From: Candidatus Omnitrophota bacterium
GTDB taxonomy: Bacteria > Omnitrophota > Gorgyraeia > Duberdicusellales > 4484-171
Assembly: GCA_028717025.1 (NCBI GenBank)
Contig: JAQUOR010000122.1
Location: 1-5,492, forward strand
DNA length: 5,492 bases
Reading direction: 5' to 3'
A program made the position numbers and the translations under genes. Of this stretch, positions 1 through 4,691 are shown in pieces (positions within the stretch are counted from its first letter, which is position 1; every line of letters begins with the position of its first letter). The notes below the pieces were generated by a model. The model searched no databases and was not told the origin of the DNA. It saw only the letters and a list, made by a program, of their open reading frames with translations.

Positions 1-60
1 TGTAGGCAAGAAAATAAAATGCTTCATTTTTCCTAGAGCCTTGAGCCTGCAACCTATAAC

Positions 61-86
61 CAGAAAGCGGCTTAAGCCGCTTTCTG
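61..86 (-). terminator. Hairpin at the end of metY, stop codon in its loop
   Basis: An uninterrupted 11-bp inverted repeat (61-71 with 76-86) surrounds a TTAA loop, and the TAA stop of metY lies in that loop. The stem is GC-rich at its centre. The sequence after it on the minus strand (TTTCTGGTTATAGG) is only weakly T-rich, so this may be a poor intrinsic terminator or a 3'-end stabilising hairpin. A second small AT-rich dyad (AAAATG, 3-nt spacer, CATTTT; 17-31) follows downstream with a T-rich flank and could help termination. No other gene is visible in 1-60. Confidence 0.5.
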
Positions 87-1367
87 CAATGCCTGTTCAA
101 TATCCGCGATAATATCATCAATATGCTCAAGACCTATGGAAAGCCTGATAAAATCCTCGGTCACGCCGGTTGCACGTTGCTCTTCTTTTGAGAGCTGCTG
201 ATGCGTGGTAGTTGCCGGATGGATCGCCAGGCTTTTTGCATCTCCTATGTTGGCAAGGTGCGATATCAATTGAAGTGCCTCGATGAATTTTTTTCCTGCG
301 GCGAGCCCCCCTTTGATGCCGAATCCTATTATGGCGCCTGCGCCTTTTGGAAGATATTTTTTTACTCTTTCTTTCTCAGGGCTGTCATCAAGTCCGGGAT
401 AATTTACCCAACTCACTTTTTGGTGCTTTTTCAAATATTTTGCTACGCTCAAGGCATTTTCGCAATGACGTGGAAGTCGTAAATGCAAAGTCTCTAAGCC
501 TTGCAGGAACAGAAAAGAATTAAACGGAGAAACCGTAGGGCCAAGATCACGTAACAACGTTACCCGCGCCTTCGTAATATAGGCTATATTACCGAAAGGT
601 TTCAAAGCTTCAACAAAGTTGATGCCATGGTAGCTGGGATCAGGGTCAGCAATAAGCGGGAATTTCCCGCCAGTCCAATTGAATTTTCCGGAATCAACGA
701 TGACACCGCCTAAACTTGTGCCATGGCCTCCGATAAATTTTGTTGCTGAATACACCACGATGTCGACCCCGAAATCAATCGGCCGTAAAATGTAGGGTGA
801 AACGGTATTATCAAGTACAAAGGGTATACCGTTTTTATGCGCTATTGCGGAGATTCCTTCTAAATCGGCAACATCGAGCTTAGGATTGCCGATCGATTCC
901 GCATAGATAGCTTTTGTCTTAGGGGTAATTGCCTTTGCAAGAGCGATGAGATCACCTGACGGAACAAATTTAACAGTAACACCTAAGCGGGGAAAGGTGT
1001 AATGGAACAGGGTATACGTACCGCCGTAGAGATTATCAGTAGAAACAATCTCATCGCCAGCTTTGGCAATGTTAAGCAACGCAAGGCTAATCGCTGCCTG
1101 GCCGCTGGCTGTGGCCAGCGCCCCCACCCCACCCTCAAGTGCGGCTACTCTTTTCTCGAAAACATCGGTCGTAGGGTTCATTAAACGCGTGTAAATGTTG
1201 CCGAATTCTTTTAAACCAAAAAGATCGGCAGCGTGCTCCGTGTCCTTGAATTGATACGACGTTGTCTGATATATCGGCACCGCACGCGAACCGGTGGTAG
1301 GGTCAGGCTCCTGGCCGCCATGTAATGCAAGTGTCTCAATTTTCAATTTACTGTCAAGTTTACTCAT
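72..1367 (-). CDS. metY: O-acetylhomoserine aminocarboxypropyltransferase (sulfhydrylase)
   Basis: This cytoplasmic PLP enzyme of the Cys/Met-metabolism family makes homocysteine from O-acetylhomoserine and sulfide, a direct sulfhydrylation route to methionine. The 431-residue length is typical of MetY and longer than that of CGS/CBL-type relatives. Visible landmarks are the PLP-phosphate loop ASGQAA (87-92), the conserved NLYGGTY (112-118), Asp186 in VLDNTVSPY (expected to contact the pyridine nitrogen), the Schiff-base Lys210 in YSATKFIGGHG, and the MetY-like C-terminal block LANIGDAKSLAIHPATTTHQ (371-390). The ATG is preceded by AAAGGAG with good spacing. It starts 27 nt after the DUF3034 stop, with no terminator between, so the two are probably cotranscribed. 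O-acetylserine or O-succinylhomoserine use cannot be excluded from sequence, but the family call is strong. Confidence 0.95.
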   Translation of the reverse strand: MSKLDSKLKIETLALHGGQEPDPTTGSRAVPIYQTTSYQFKDTEHAADLFGLKEFGNIYTRLMNPTTDVFEKRVAALEGGVGALATASGQAAISLALLNIAKAGDEIVSTDNLYGGTYTLFHYTFPRLGVTVKFVPSGDLIALAKAITPKTKAIYAESIGNPKLDVADLEGISAIAHKNGIPFVLDNTVSPYILRPIDFGVDIVVYSATKFIGGHGTSLGGVIVDSGKFNWTGGKFPLIADPDPSYHGINFVEALKPFGNIAYITKARVTLLRDLGPTVSPFNSFLFLQGLETLHLRLPRHCENALSVAKYLKKHQKVSWVNYPGLDDSPEKERVKKYLPKGAGAIIGFGIKGGLAAGKKFIEALQLISHLANIGDAKSLAIHPATTTHQQLSKEEQRATGVTEDFIRLSIGLEHIDDIIADIEQALQKAA

Positions 1368-1394
1368 CGTGTCTCCTTTCTTTTTTAGCTCTCC

Positions 1395-2243
1395 TTAAAA
1401 AACATACTGGGCACTTAAAACAACACCGTCGCCAAGGCCTACTTTCTTTGTCGACTGGTAATCGCCCGCATCCACATACGCCGCAACCAGGGTTAGATTT
1501 TTATTAACAAACCAGGCTACGTGCGCATCCCAGTAATTTGCGTTTTTAAAGTCCGCAAAATGAGCGCCCTGTTTATATTCAAAACCCACCGCAACGTTTT
1601 TAAGCGGCAGGACATCGATATTACCGAAAAGTGCCTCATCTCTTTCTCTATCGAACCCGAACACGACGTTCACCCGTCCTTTTGTCGAAAGCAACCCTCC
1701 TGACAAAAGCACCGGTTTTGGCAGCTGCGTGATCAATTTTGTGGCAACAAGATAATAGTCCAATCCCTCATCGTCAATTCCCGTACCTTGAGCCACATTG
1801 GAAGCATGCTTCCAGAGAGCACCTATGGATACTGCCGGCACAAATTTTATGTCGTTATAATTTTCTTTTAGCAGCAAAATTTTTGCTCCGACATTATTCT
1901 TATGAATATTCTTGCCGTTAGGAGCAATAGTTTCATAACCATAAGAAAGCTCTAAACGATCAAATAAAGTGTCAGCGACACTAAAGGCTGTCCAATCCAC
2001 ATCCACATCGTCAAGGTTGACGTACCAAACTCCGAATTGCGGCTTATTGATTATGCCTTTGAGCGAAATATTTCCAATTACTCCCTCTCCATCTTCAAAG
2101 CTTGTACCGGCAGTATAGGCCAAAGGATTGAATGCTATGCCGCCTACGCCTTCAAGGTTATTTAGGGGAACGCCTGCCTGAGAAAGAGCCGGTGAAAATG
2201 CAACGAAACCAGAGATCAAAATACTTACAATAAATCTTTTCAT
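1395..2243 (-). CDS. DUF3034-type outer-membrane beta-barrel protein
   Basis: This 282-residue secreted protein begins with a clear signal peptide: MKR, a hydrophobic stretch from about 4 to 19, and probable cleavage after SQA at residue 23. The mature part starts GVPLNNLEGVGGIAFNPLAY and then shows alternating hydrophobic/aromatic strands (DRLELSYGYE, VSIGALWKH, NVAVGFEYK, DAHVAWFVNK). It ends in the aromatic YVF typical of outer-membrane barrels. The pattern (DRLELSYG, YYLVATKL, VAVGFEYK, LTLVAAYVDAGD) fits what I remember of DUF3034 proteins, whose function is unknown. A generic porin is the alternative. ATG at 2243 has GGGAGG seven nt upstream, embedded in an unusual inverted repeat. metY follows 27 nt downstream, suggesting an operon; a role in uptake related to sulfur or methionine precursors would be pure inference. 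Confidence 0.8.
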   Translation of the reverse strand: MKRFIVSILISGFVAFSPALSQAGVPLNNLEGVGGIAFNPLAYTAGTSFEDGEGVIGNISLKGIINKPQFGVWYVNLDDVDVDWTAFSVADTLFDRLELSYGYETIAPNGKNIHKNNVGAKILLLKENYNDIKFVPAVSIGALWKHASNVAQGTGIDDEGLDYYLVATKLITQLPKPVLLSGGLLSTKGRVNVVFGFDRERDEALFGNIDVLPLKNVAVGFEYKQGAHFADFKNANYWDAHVAWFVNKNLTLVAAYVDAGDYQSTKKVGLGDGVVLSAQYVF

Positions 2244-2283
2244 TGGATAACCTCCCGATCATACTTTTTAGCAAGGTTATCCA
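2244..2283 (-). promoter_or_regulatory. Inverted repeat covering the ribosome binding site of the DUF3034 gene
   Basis: A perfect 9-bp inverted repeat (GGTTATCCA at 2275-2283 with TGGATAACC at 2244-2252) encloses 22 nt. On the transcript the 3' arm takes in the last two G residues of the Shine-Dalgarno GGGAGG and abuts the ATG at 2243, so the folded form should hinder initiation. A small competing stem (CCAG at 2281-2284 with CTGG at 2289-2292) shares bases with the distal arm, which permits two alternative folds. Confidence 0.5.
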
Positions 2284-2321
2284 GTTGACTGGTGATGCCT
2301 GCTCTTTATTATTGAATATAA

Positions 2322-2351
2322 ATTATAAATGCTTCCGGTTGGTCCGGTTAA
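2322..2351 (-). promoter_or_regulatory. Candidate sigma70-type promoter for DUF3034-metY
   Basis: On the minus strand TATAAT (2322-2327) matches the -10 consensus exactly. TTAACC (2346-2351), 18 nt upstream, matches four of six -35 positions. The spacer region carries CCGGTT twice, 3 nt apart (2334-2339 and 2343-2348 by eye), which might be a binding site. It lies about 80 nt before the DUF3034 ATG. Confidence 0.4.
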
Positions 2352-2373
2352 TGCACTTGTGACAAGAAAATGG

Positions 2374-2525
2374 AGCCCCGCCCGGCCTAAGGGCCGGGGT
2401 TCCCTGGGCGAAATTCCTCCAAGCAACTCTGCTTTGCCTTCGCTCCGCTCCTGGCTTCGCAGCAGTTATTCTCCAACGCATTCATCCCCTGCCTAAAGGC
2501 AGGGGTATTCTGCGAAGGAGAATAA
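2374..2525. repeat. Palindrome-rich intergenic element (REP/MITE-like)
   Basis: Three successive hairpins fill the gap between yezD and the DUF3034 promoter. CCCGGCC (2381-2387) pairs with GGCCGGG (2392-2398). CTGCT (2429-2433) pairs with AGCAG (2461-2465). A long nested structure has TTATTCTCC (2466-2474) pairing with GGAGAATAA (2517-2525), then CGCA with TGCG, then CCCCTGCC (2486-2493) with GGCAGGGG (2498-2505) around TAAA. The first and last hairpins share the form C-rich-GCC-TAA(A/G)-GGC-G-rich. The last hairpin begins right after the yezD stop and may stabilise or end that transcript, but no T-run follows. No ORF is credible here. The structure resembles repetitive palindromic elements, though copy number cannot be judged from one window. 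Confidence 0.55.
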
Positions 2526-2526
2526 A

Positions 2527-2715
2527 TTATATCCCACCTCCTCCTTCAAGCAGCCAGACATCATCAAAGCGGTCCTTTTGAGTTGTTTCTATCTGGACTA
2601 TTTTTGAATTGTGGACCACTATGGTTACCGTTCCATATTTTAAAGTATGTATCGTTTCGCTGATGTCTTTTACAATCGCATCGTTTACGATATTTTTATC
2701 TTTTATTTTATCCAT
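2527..2715 (-). CDS. yezD: YezD family (DUF2292) small protein
   Basis: This 62-residue cytoplasmic protein has no signal peptide or membrane segment. The core ISETIHTLKYGTVTIVVHNS followed by KIVQIETTQKDRF matches the characteristic YezD/DUF2292 pattern (YGsV-I-VhdgkvvQIE-tek-R). The biochemical role of the family is unknown; I recall frequent association with sulfur-assimilation genes, which fits this neighbourhood but is memory, not proof. I chose the internal ATG at 2715 over one at 2736 because AGGAGT (2720-2725) stands at the right distance for 2715, while the upstream ATG has only A-rich sequence before it. The gene begins 36 nt after the Rrf2 stop and is almost certainly in the same operon. 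The C-terminus GGGGI is a slightly odd glycine-rich tail. Confidence 0.85.
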   Translation of the reverse strand: MDKIKDKNIVNDAIVKDISETIHTLKYGTVTIVVHNSKIVQIETTQKDRFDDVWLLEGGGGI

Positions 2716-2719
2716 GATT

Positions 2720-2725
2720 ACTCCT
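2720..2725 (-). promoter_or_regulatory. Shine-Dalgarno that fixes the yezD start
   Basis: AGGAGT on the minus strand lies four nt before ATG 2713-2715. It falls inside the longer reading frame that begins at 2736, which argues that the longer form is not the main product. Confidence 0.75.
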
Positions 2726-2751
2726 GTATATTGCATATTTTTATTTTATCC

Positions 2752-3192
2752 TTAAATTGAGTAGATAAACGCTTCTTGTTTTTCTCTTATTCGGTTCGCC
2801 AGATCTTCAAAGGTGGTATTATCTACTATACTGGAAATCGCCTCTGACACATTCTGCCATATCGGGCGAAACGCACATTTATAGATGTCACGACAGCCGC
2901 AATAGTTTTTCTCAACACAGGTTATCGGTTCAATGGGCCCGTCAACAAACCGTATTATATCCCCTATTTTTATCTGCGAAGGGTGTTTTGCCAAAAAATA
3001 TCCTCCTACCTTGCCGCGTTTGCTCTCTACAAACCCTCCCCGTTTAAGTTCCAGGAGTACCTGCTCGAGAAACTTTATGGGGATATCAGCTTCTTTAGCT
3101 AACTCATGGATCGTTACCACTCCACTGCCATAATGTAAAGCTAAGTCCAGTATTGCCTTTAATGCGTAGTCACCCTTATATGTTATTCGCAT
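2752..3192 (-). CDS. Rrf2-family transcriptional regulator with IscR-like cysteine segment
   Basis: This 146-residue DNA-binding regulator has the full Rrf2 architecture. The N-terminal winged helix-turn-helix starts MRITYKGDYALKAILDLALH, with IHELAKEADIPIKFLEQVLLELKRGGFVESKRGKVGGYFL (28-67) covering the recognition helix and wing. A cysteine-bearing segment and a C-terminal helix follow. Cysteines lie at 92, 98, 100 and 106 (C-X5-C-X-C-X5-C), the place where IscR binds its Fe-S cluster, so I infer redox, Fe-S or sulfur sensing. CymR-type regulators normally lack this set, so IscR/RsrR/NsrR-like behaviour is more likely than pure CymR function. ATG 3192 has AGGAGG four nt upstream. It has its own strong promoter with a dyad over the -10, suggesting autoregulation, and is followed by yezD. 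Confidence 0.9.
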   Translation of the reverse strand: MRITYKGDYALKAILDLALHYGSGVVTIHELAKEADIPIKFLEQVLLELKRGGFVESKRGKVGGYFLAKHPSQIKIGDIIRFVDGPIEPITCVEKNYCGCRDIYKCAFRPIWQNVSEAISSIVDNTTFEDLANRIREKQEAFIYSI

Positions 3193-3205
3193 ATTTCCTC
3201 CTATA

Positions 3206-3236
3206 TATACTATCTCTATAAACTTAGTAGAGTATA
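3206..3236 (-). promoter_or_regulatory. Candidate operator for the Rrf2 regulator
   Basis: A nested dyad overlaps and follows the -10 box. TATACT (3231-3236, minus strand) is mirrored by AGTATA (3206-3211). Inside it CTCTA and TAGAG form a 5-bp inverted repeat around 9 nt. The position, from -10 through the predicted transcription start, is typical of autorepression. The match to any specific Rrf2-family box is not established. Confidence 0.45.
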
Positions 3237-3280
3237 CAATATATTCTTGGCATTGTCAACCTCTTTTTTAAAAATTTTTT
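3231..3280 (-). promoter_or_regulatory. Strong sigma70-type promoter of rrf2-yezD with UP-like A/T tract
   Basis: On the minus strand the -35 is a perfect TTGACA (3254-3259), the spacer is exactly 17 nt and the -10 is TATACT (3231-3236, five of six). Immediately upstream, 3264-3280 consists only of A and T tracts, placed at about -40 to -57 where an UP element would contact the RNA polymerase alpha subunits. Transcription should start near 3224. Confidence 0.8.
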
Positions 3281-3286
3281 GAAAGC

Positions 3287-3324
3287 AAGAGAGGGGTGCC
3301 TTAAAAACCAGGCGCCCCTCTCTT
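3287..3324 (-). terminator. Probable terminator of thi4
   Basis: A 14-nt inverted repeat (3287-3300 with 3311-3324; one non-Watson-Crick position at 3296/3315) with a 10-nt loop lies 32 nt after the thi4 stop. The stem is GC-rich (GAGAGGGG core). On the minus strand it is followed by TTGCTTTC and then A and T tracts, so the T-tail is broken. The same A/T tracts act as the UP-like element of the next promoter, which makes the junction very compact. Confidence 0.65.
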
Positions 3325-3356
3325 CAATTACGGGAAATGTCCAATGAGATCTTCAT

Positions 3357-4157
3357 TCAACGGCTTAAAGCAGGAGCTGTCTTTTCTTGCTTAAGAAGGG
3401 TTTTAATTTGGGCAGCGACCTTACGGCCGGAGAAAAGCATACCCGCAAAGGTTGGGCCCATTCTCGGTATTCCATACGCAGTCGCTGCTGCCATGCCGCA
3501 TACAAAAAGTCCGGGATGGATTTCTCCCGTTTTCTCTACCACCATATCCTCTGAAGTATTAACATCCATGGGCCCATAGGTTTTCAATTCCAGAATTTTT
3601 CTCCTCTCTAAACTCTTTACCACCCAGGCGTCGTGGCCTGTTGCGTCAACCACCGCGTGCGCCTCAAGAGCAATAGGATCAACGCAGGTAATCTGACGGG
3701 GAAGCGCTGAAACAGGAGACCAGTTGATCACCGCCCCTTCGACGCGGTTGTTGCGATATACAACGTCGTCAAATTTAGTAAGATTTAAAATTTTCGCTCC
3801 GGAATCGCAGGCAGCGGAAATTAACTTCGAGCAGGCACTTGGCCCGTCGCTTATGAATAAACCCTTCTCCACTTCCCTGAAAGGAATATGCAATTCGGTA
3901 AGTATCGTATCAGCAGGAGCGCGAAAGGTAAGCGTGTTCATAAAATACCCTCCCACCCAGAAACCGCCGCCGATGTAATTATTACTCTCTATGATAAGCG
4001 TTTTAAGGCCGGCTGAAGCTAGATCCCGCGCTGCGATAAGGCCGCTGGGTCCTGCGCCGACAATAATCACATCCGAAACAATGTAATCGTTAAACCACTT
4101 CGTAAATTCTCCTACAATTGCTCTGCTAATCTGCGCTTCTGATATTTTGCTGAACAT
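3357..4157 (-). CDS. thi4: Thi4-type thiazole synthase (sulfide-dependent or suicide type)
   Basis: This 266-residue cytoplasmic flavoprotein-fold enzyme makes the thiazole phosphate half of thiamin from NAD and glycine. Features are the N-terminal ISRAIVGEF (10-18), the dinucleotide-binding VIIVGAGPSGLIAARDL (30-46), the acidic strand end IIES (55-58), the GGGFW loop (63-67), the active-site strand ITCVDP (156-161), GHD (174-176), and the C-terminal GMAAATAYGIPRMGPTFAGM (221-240). These are hallmarks of the Thi4/ribulose-1,5-bisphosphate-synthase-like family. Cys158 sits where yeast and plant Thi4 have the cysteine that donates sulfur; methanogen homologues have His there and use free sulfide. 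ATG 4157 has GGAGG five nt upstream, and the N-terminus lacks the transit sequence of eukaryotic forms. A TPP riboswitch lies far upstream on the same strand, supporting the thiamin role. A FAD-dependent oxidoreductase of another type is unlikely. Confidence 0.92.
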   Translation of the reverse strand: MFSKISEAQISRAIVGEFTKWFNDYIVSDVIIVGAGPSGLIAARDLASAGLKTLIIESNNYIGGGFWVGGYFMNTLTFRAPADTILTELHIPFREVEKGLFISDGPSACSKLISAACDSGAKILNLTKFDDVVYRNNRVEGAVINWSPVSALPRQITCVDPIALEAHAVVDATGHDAWVVKSLERRKILELKTYGPMDVNTSEDMVVEKTGEIHPGLFVCGMAAATAYGIPRMGPTFAGMLFSGRKVAAQIKTLLKQEKTAPALSR

Positions 4158-4229
4158 GTTTACCTCCGGTTTTCTAACAGGTTAGATCCTTTTACTTAAA
4201 ATCTCATTGGCCTTAGACCACGCTCATTG

Positions 4230-4311
4230 CCCCGCGCCAGAGATTGCTTCGCAATCGCAATGCGGGGTTAATTCGGCTACGCACCTTTTCTATCGCTTCG
4301 CTCTGGAAAGG
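4230..4311. repeat. Palindromic repeat cluster, thi4-proximal part
   Basis: CCCCGC (4230-4235) pairs with GCGGGG (4262-4267). Inside it GATTGC (4242-4247) pairs with GCAATC (4251-4256) around TTC. An adjoining imperfect hairpin has CCTTT (4284-4288) pairing with AAAGG (4307-4311). Words such as GATTGCTTCGC and CATTGC are reminiscent of short dispersed palindromic repeats common in bacterial intergenic DNA. I see no coding potential between 4158 and 4322. Confidence 0.5.
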
Positions 4312-4322
4312 TTGCTGCCTCA

Positions 4323-4373
4323 TTAAAACAACAAACCCTTATGCATCAGCATAAGGGTCAACCAAGAAAACAT
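4323..4373 (-). CDS. Possible 16-codon leader peptide ORF upstream of thi4
   Basis: ATG at 4371-4373 is preceded by GGAGGTGAGGAGA, with a GGAGG core (4382-4386) at 8-nt spacing, and opens a frame encoding MFSWLTLMLMHKGLLF before TAA. The peptide is hydrophobic and rich in Leu and Met. The frame runs straight through the terminator-like hairpin 4335-4358, so ribosomes on it would disrupt that hairpin. The same frame extends upstream to an ATG at 4529, but that start has no Shine-Dalgarno and the extension reads through palindromes. No homology can be claimed; this could be chance. Confidence 0.25.
   Translation of the reverse strand: MFSWLTLMLMHKGLLF
4335..4358 (-). terminator. Intrinsic-terminator-like hairpin in the thi4 leader
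   Basis: A perfect 10-bp stem (ACCCTTATGC with GCATAAGGGT) and a 4-nt loop are followed on the minus strand by TTGTTGTTTTAATG, eight T in the first ten. It lies between the TPP aptamer and thi4, where a riboswitch-controlled terminator would act, although about 180 nt from the aptamer rather than next to it. The aptamer's 3' region contains the same arm sequence with a 2-nt insertion. Confidence 0.55.
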
Positions 4374-4389
4374 TCTCCTCACCTCCCTC

Positions 4390-4501
4390 CGTCCCGTAAA
4401 GTTTTCAGCCACGGGACGTCTCGTGGTCGCACGCGCGACTTTACGAGACGCTGGTATTAACCAGATCATTCTCCTTCGCTTAAAGCCTTTCGGCTTTAAG
4501 C
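4390..4501. repeat. Tandem array of four hairpins after the riboswitch
   Basis: Four back-to-back inverted repeats occupy this stretch. CGTCCCGT (4390-4397) pairs with ACGGGACG (4411-4418). CGTCTCGT (4417-4424) pairs with ACGAGACG (4443-4450), with an inner GTCGC/GCGAC stem (4426-4430, 4435-4439). CTGGT (4451-4455) pairs with ACCAG (4460-4464). A perfect 10-bp stem (4478-4487 with 4492-4501) has a GAAA tetraloop on the minus-strand RNA. Neighbouring arms nearly touch. None has a T-tail, so they look like structural RNA or inserted palindromic repeats rather than terminators. Confidence 0.6.
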
Positions 4502-4535
4502 TTCGAAGCAATGACCCCAGCGAAGCCATAAAATA

Positions 4536-4630
4536 ATTTACCGAAAGTATGGCATAGCAGGGTCAGGTTCATCGGGTAATCCACAATACGTGGAACTCTC
4601 AGGCCACTTTAGTGACCTCCCCGTTATAAT
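4536..4630 (-). ncRNA. TPP (THI box) riboswitch, 3' half diverged
   Basis: On the minus strand the two hallmark motifs occur in order: CTGAGA (4597-4602) and GAACCTGA (4563-4570). CGGG (4620-4623) can pair with CCCG just before GATGAACC as P2. GGUCAC with GUGGCC around UAAA (4602-4617) forms P3, running into CUGAGA. A 5-bp hairpin (4580-4584 with 4590-4594) is an extra insertion between CUGAGA and the P2 3' strand. AUAA near 4624-4627 with UUAU near 4534-4537 could close P1. The usual 3' sequence (a CUGG/CCAG P5 and GCGNAGGGA) is not present; CCCTGCTATGCCATACTTTCGG stands in its place. Binding of thiamin pyrophosphate should lower thi4 expression. The identity is well supported, but function is uncertain because of the 3' divergence. 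Confidence 0.8.
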
Positions 4631-4656
4631 ATATATAGGTATCAATATACAACTAT

Positions 4657-4691
4657 CGCGGTTATTTAAGCATAATTAACCGCGTTGTCAA
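4657..4691 (-). promoter_or_regulatory. Candidate thi4 promoter -35 box with adjacent 8-bp dyad
   Basis: A perfect TTGACA (4686-4691, minus strand) lies upstream of the riboswitch, one nt from an 8-bp inverted repeat (CGCGGTTA at 4657-4664, TAACCGCG at 4677-4684) with a 12-nt spacer. The -10 at the standard distance is poor (TTAAAT or TAAATA overlapping the dyad), so an activator may be needed or the promoter is weak. Alternatively the dyad terminates the response-regulator transcript; its tail ATAGTTGTATATTG is only moderately T-rich. Confidence 0.4.

Noticed and set aside
201..482. A 93-codon plus-strand reading frame inside metY
   Set aside because: It is antisense to the well-conserved metY coding sequence, has no ribosome binding site and gives a low-complexity Phe/Cys-rich translation.
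2716..2736. A seven-residue longer YezD start
   Set aside because: The upstream ATG lacks a Shine-Dalgarno sequence, while AGGAGT inside this stretch serves the ATG at 2715.
3337..3579. Plus-strand 80-codon frame at the thi4 3' end
   Set aside because: It is antisense to conserved thi4 codons, including the GMAAATAYGIPRMGPTFAGM block, and no promoter is seen on that strand.
4222..4510. CRISPR array
   Set aside because: The inverted repeats differ in sequence and spacing; there is no constant direct repeat with unique spacers.
4374..4529. N-terminal extension of the 16-codon leader ORF to a 68-codon ORF
   Set aside because: The ATG at 4529 lies on the riboswitch 3' end with no Shine-Dalgarno, and the Arg-rich translation comes from palindromic repeats.
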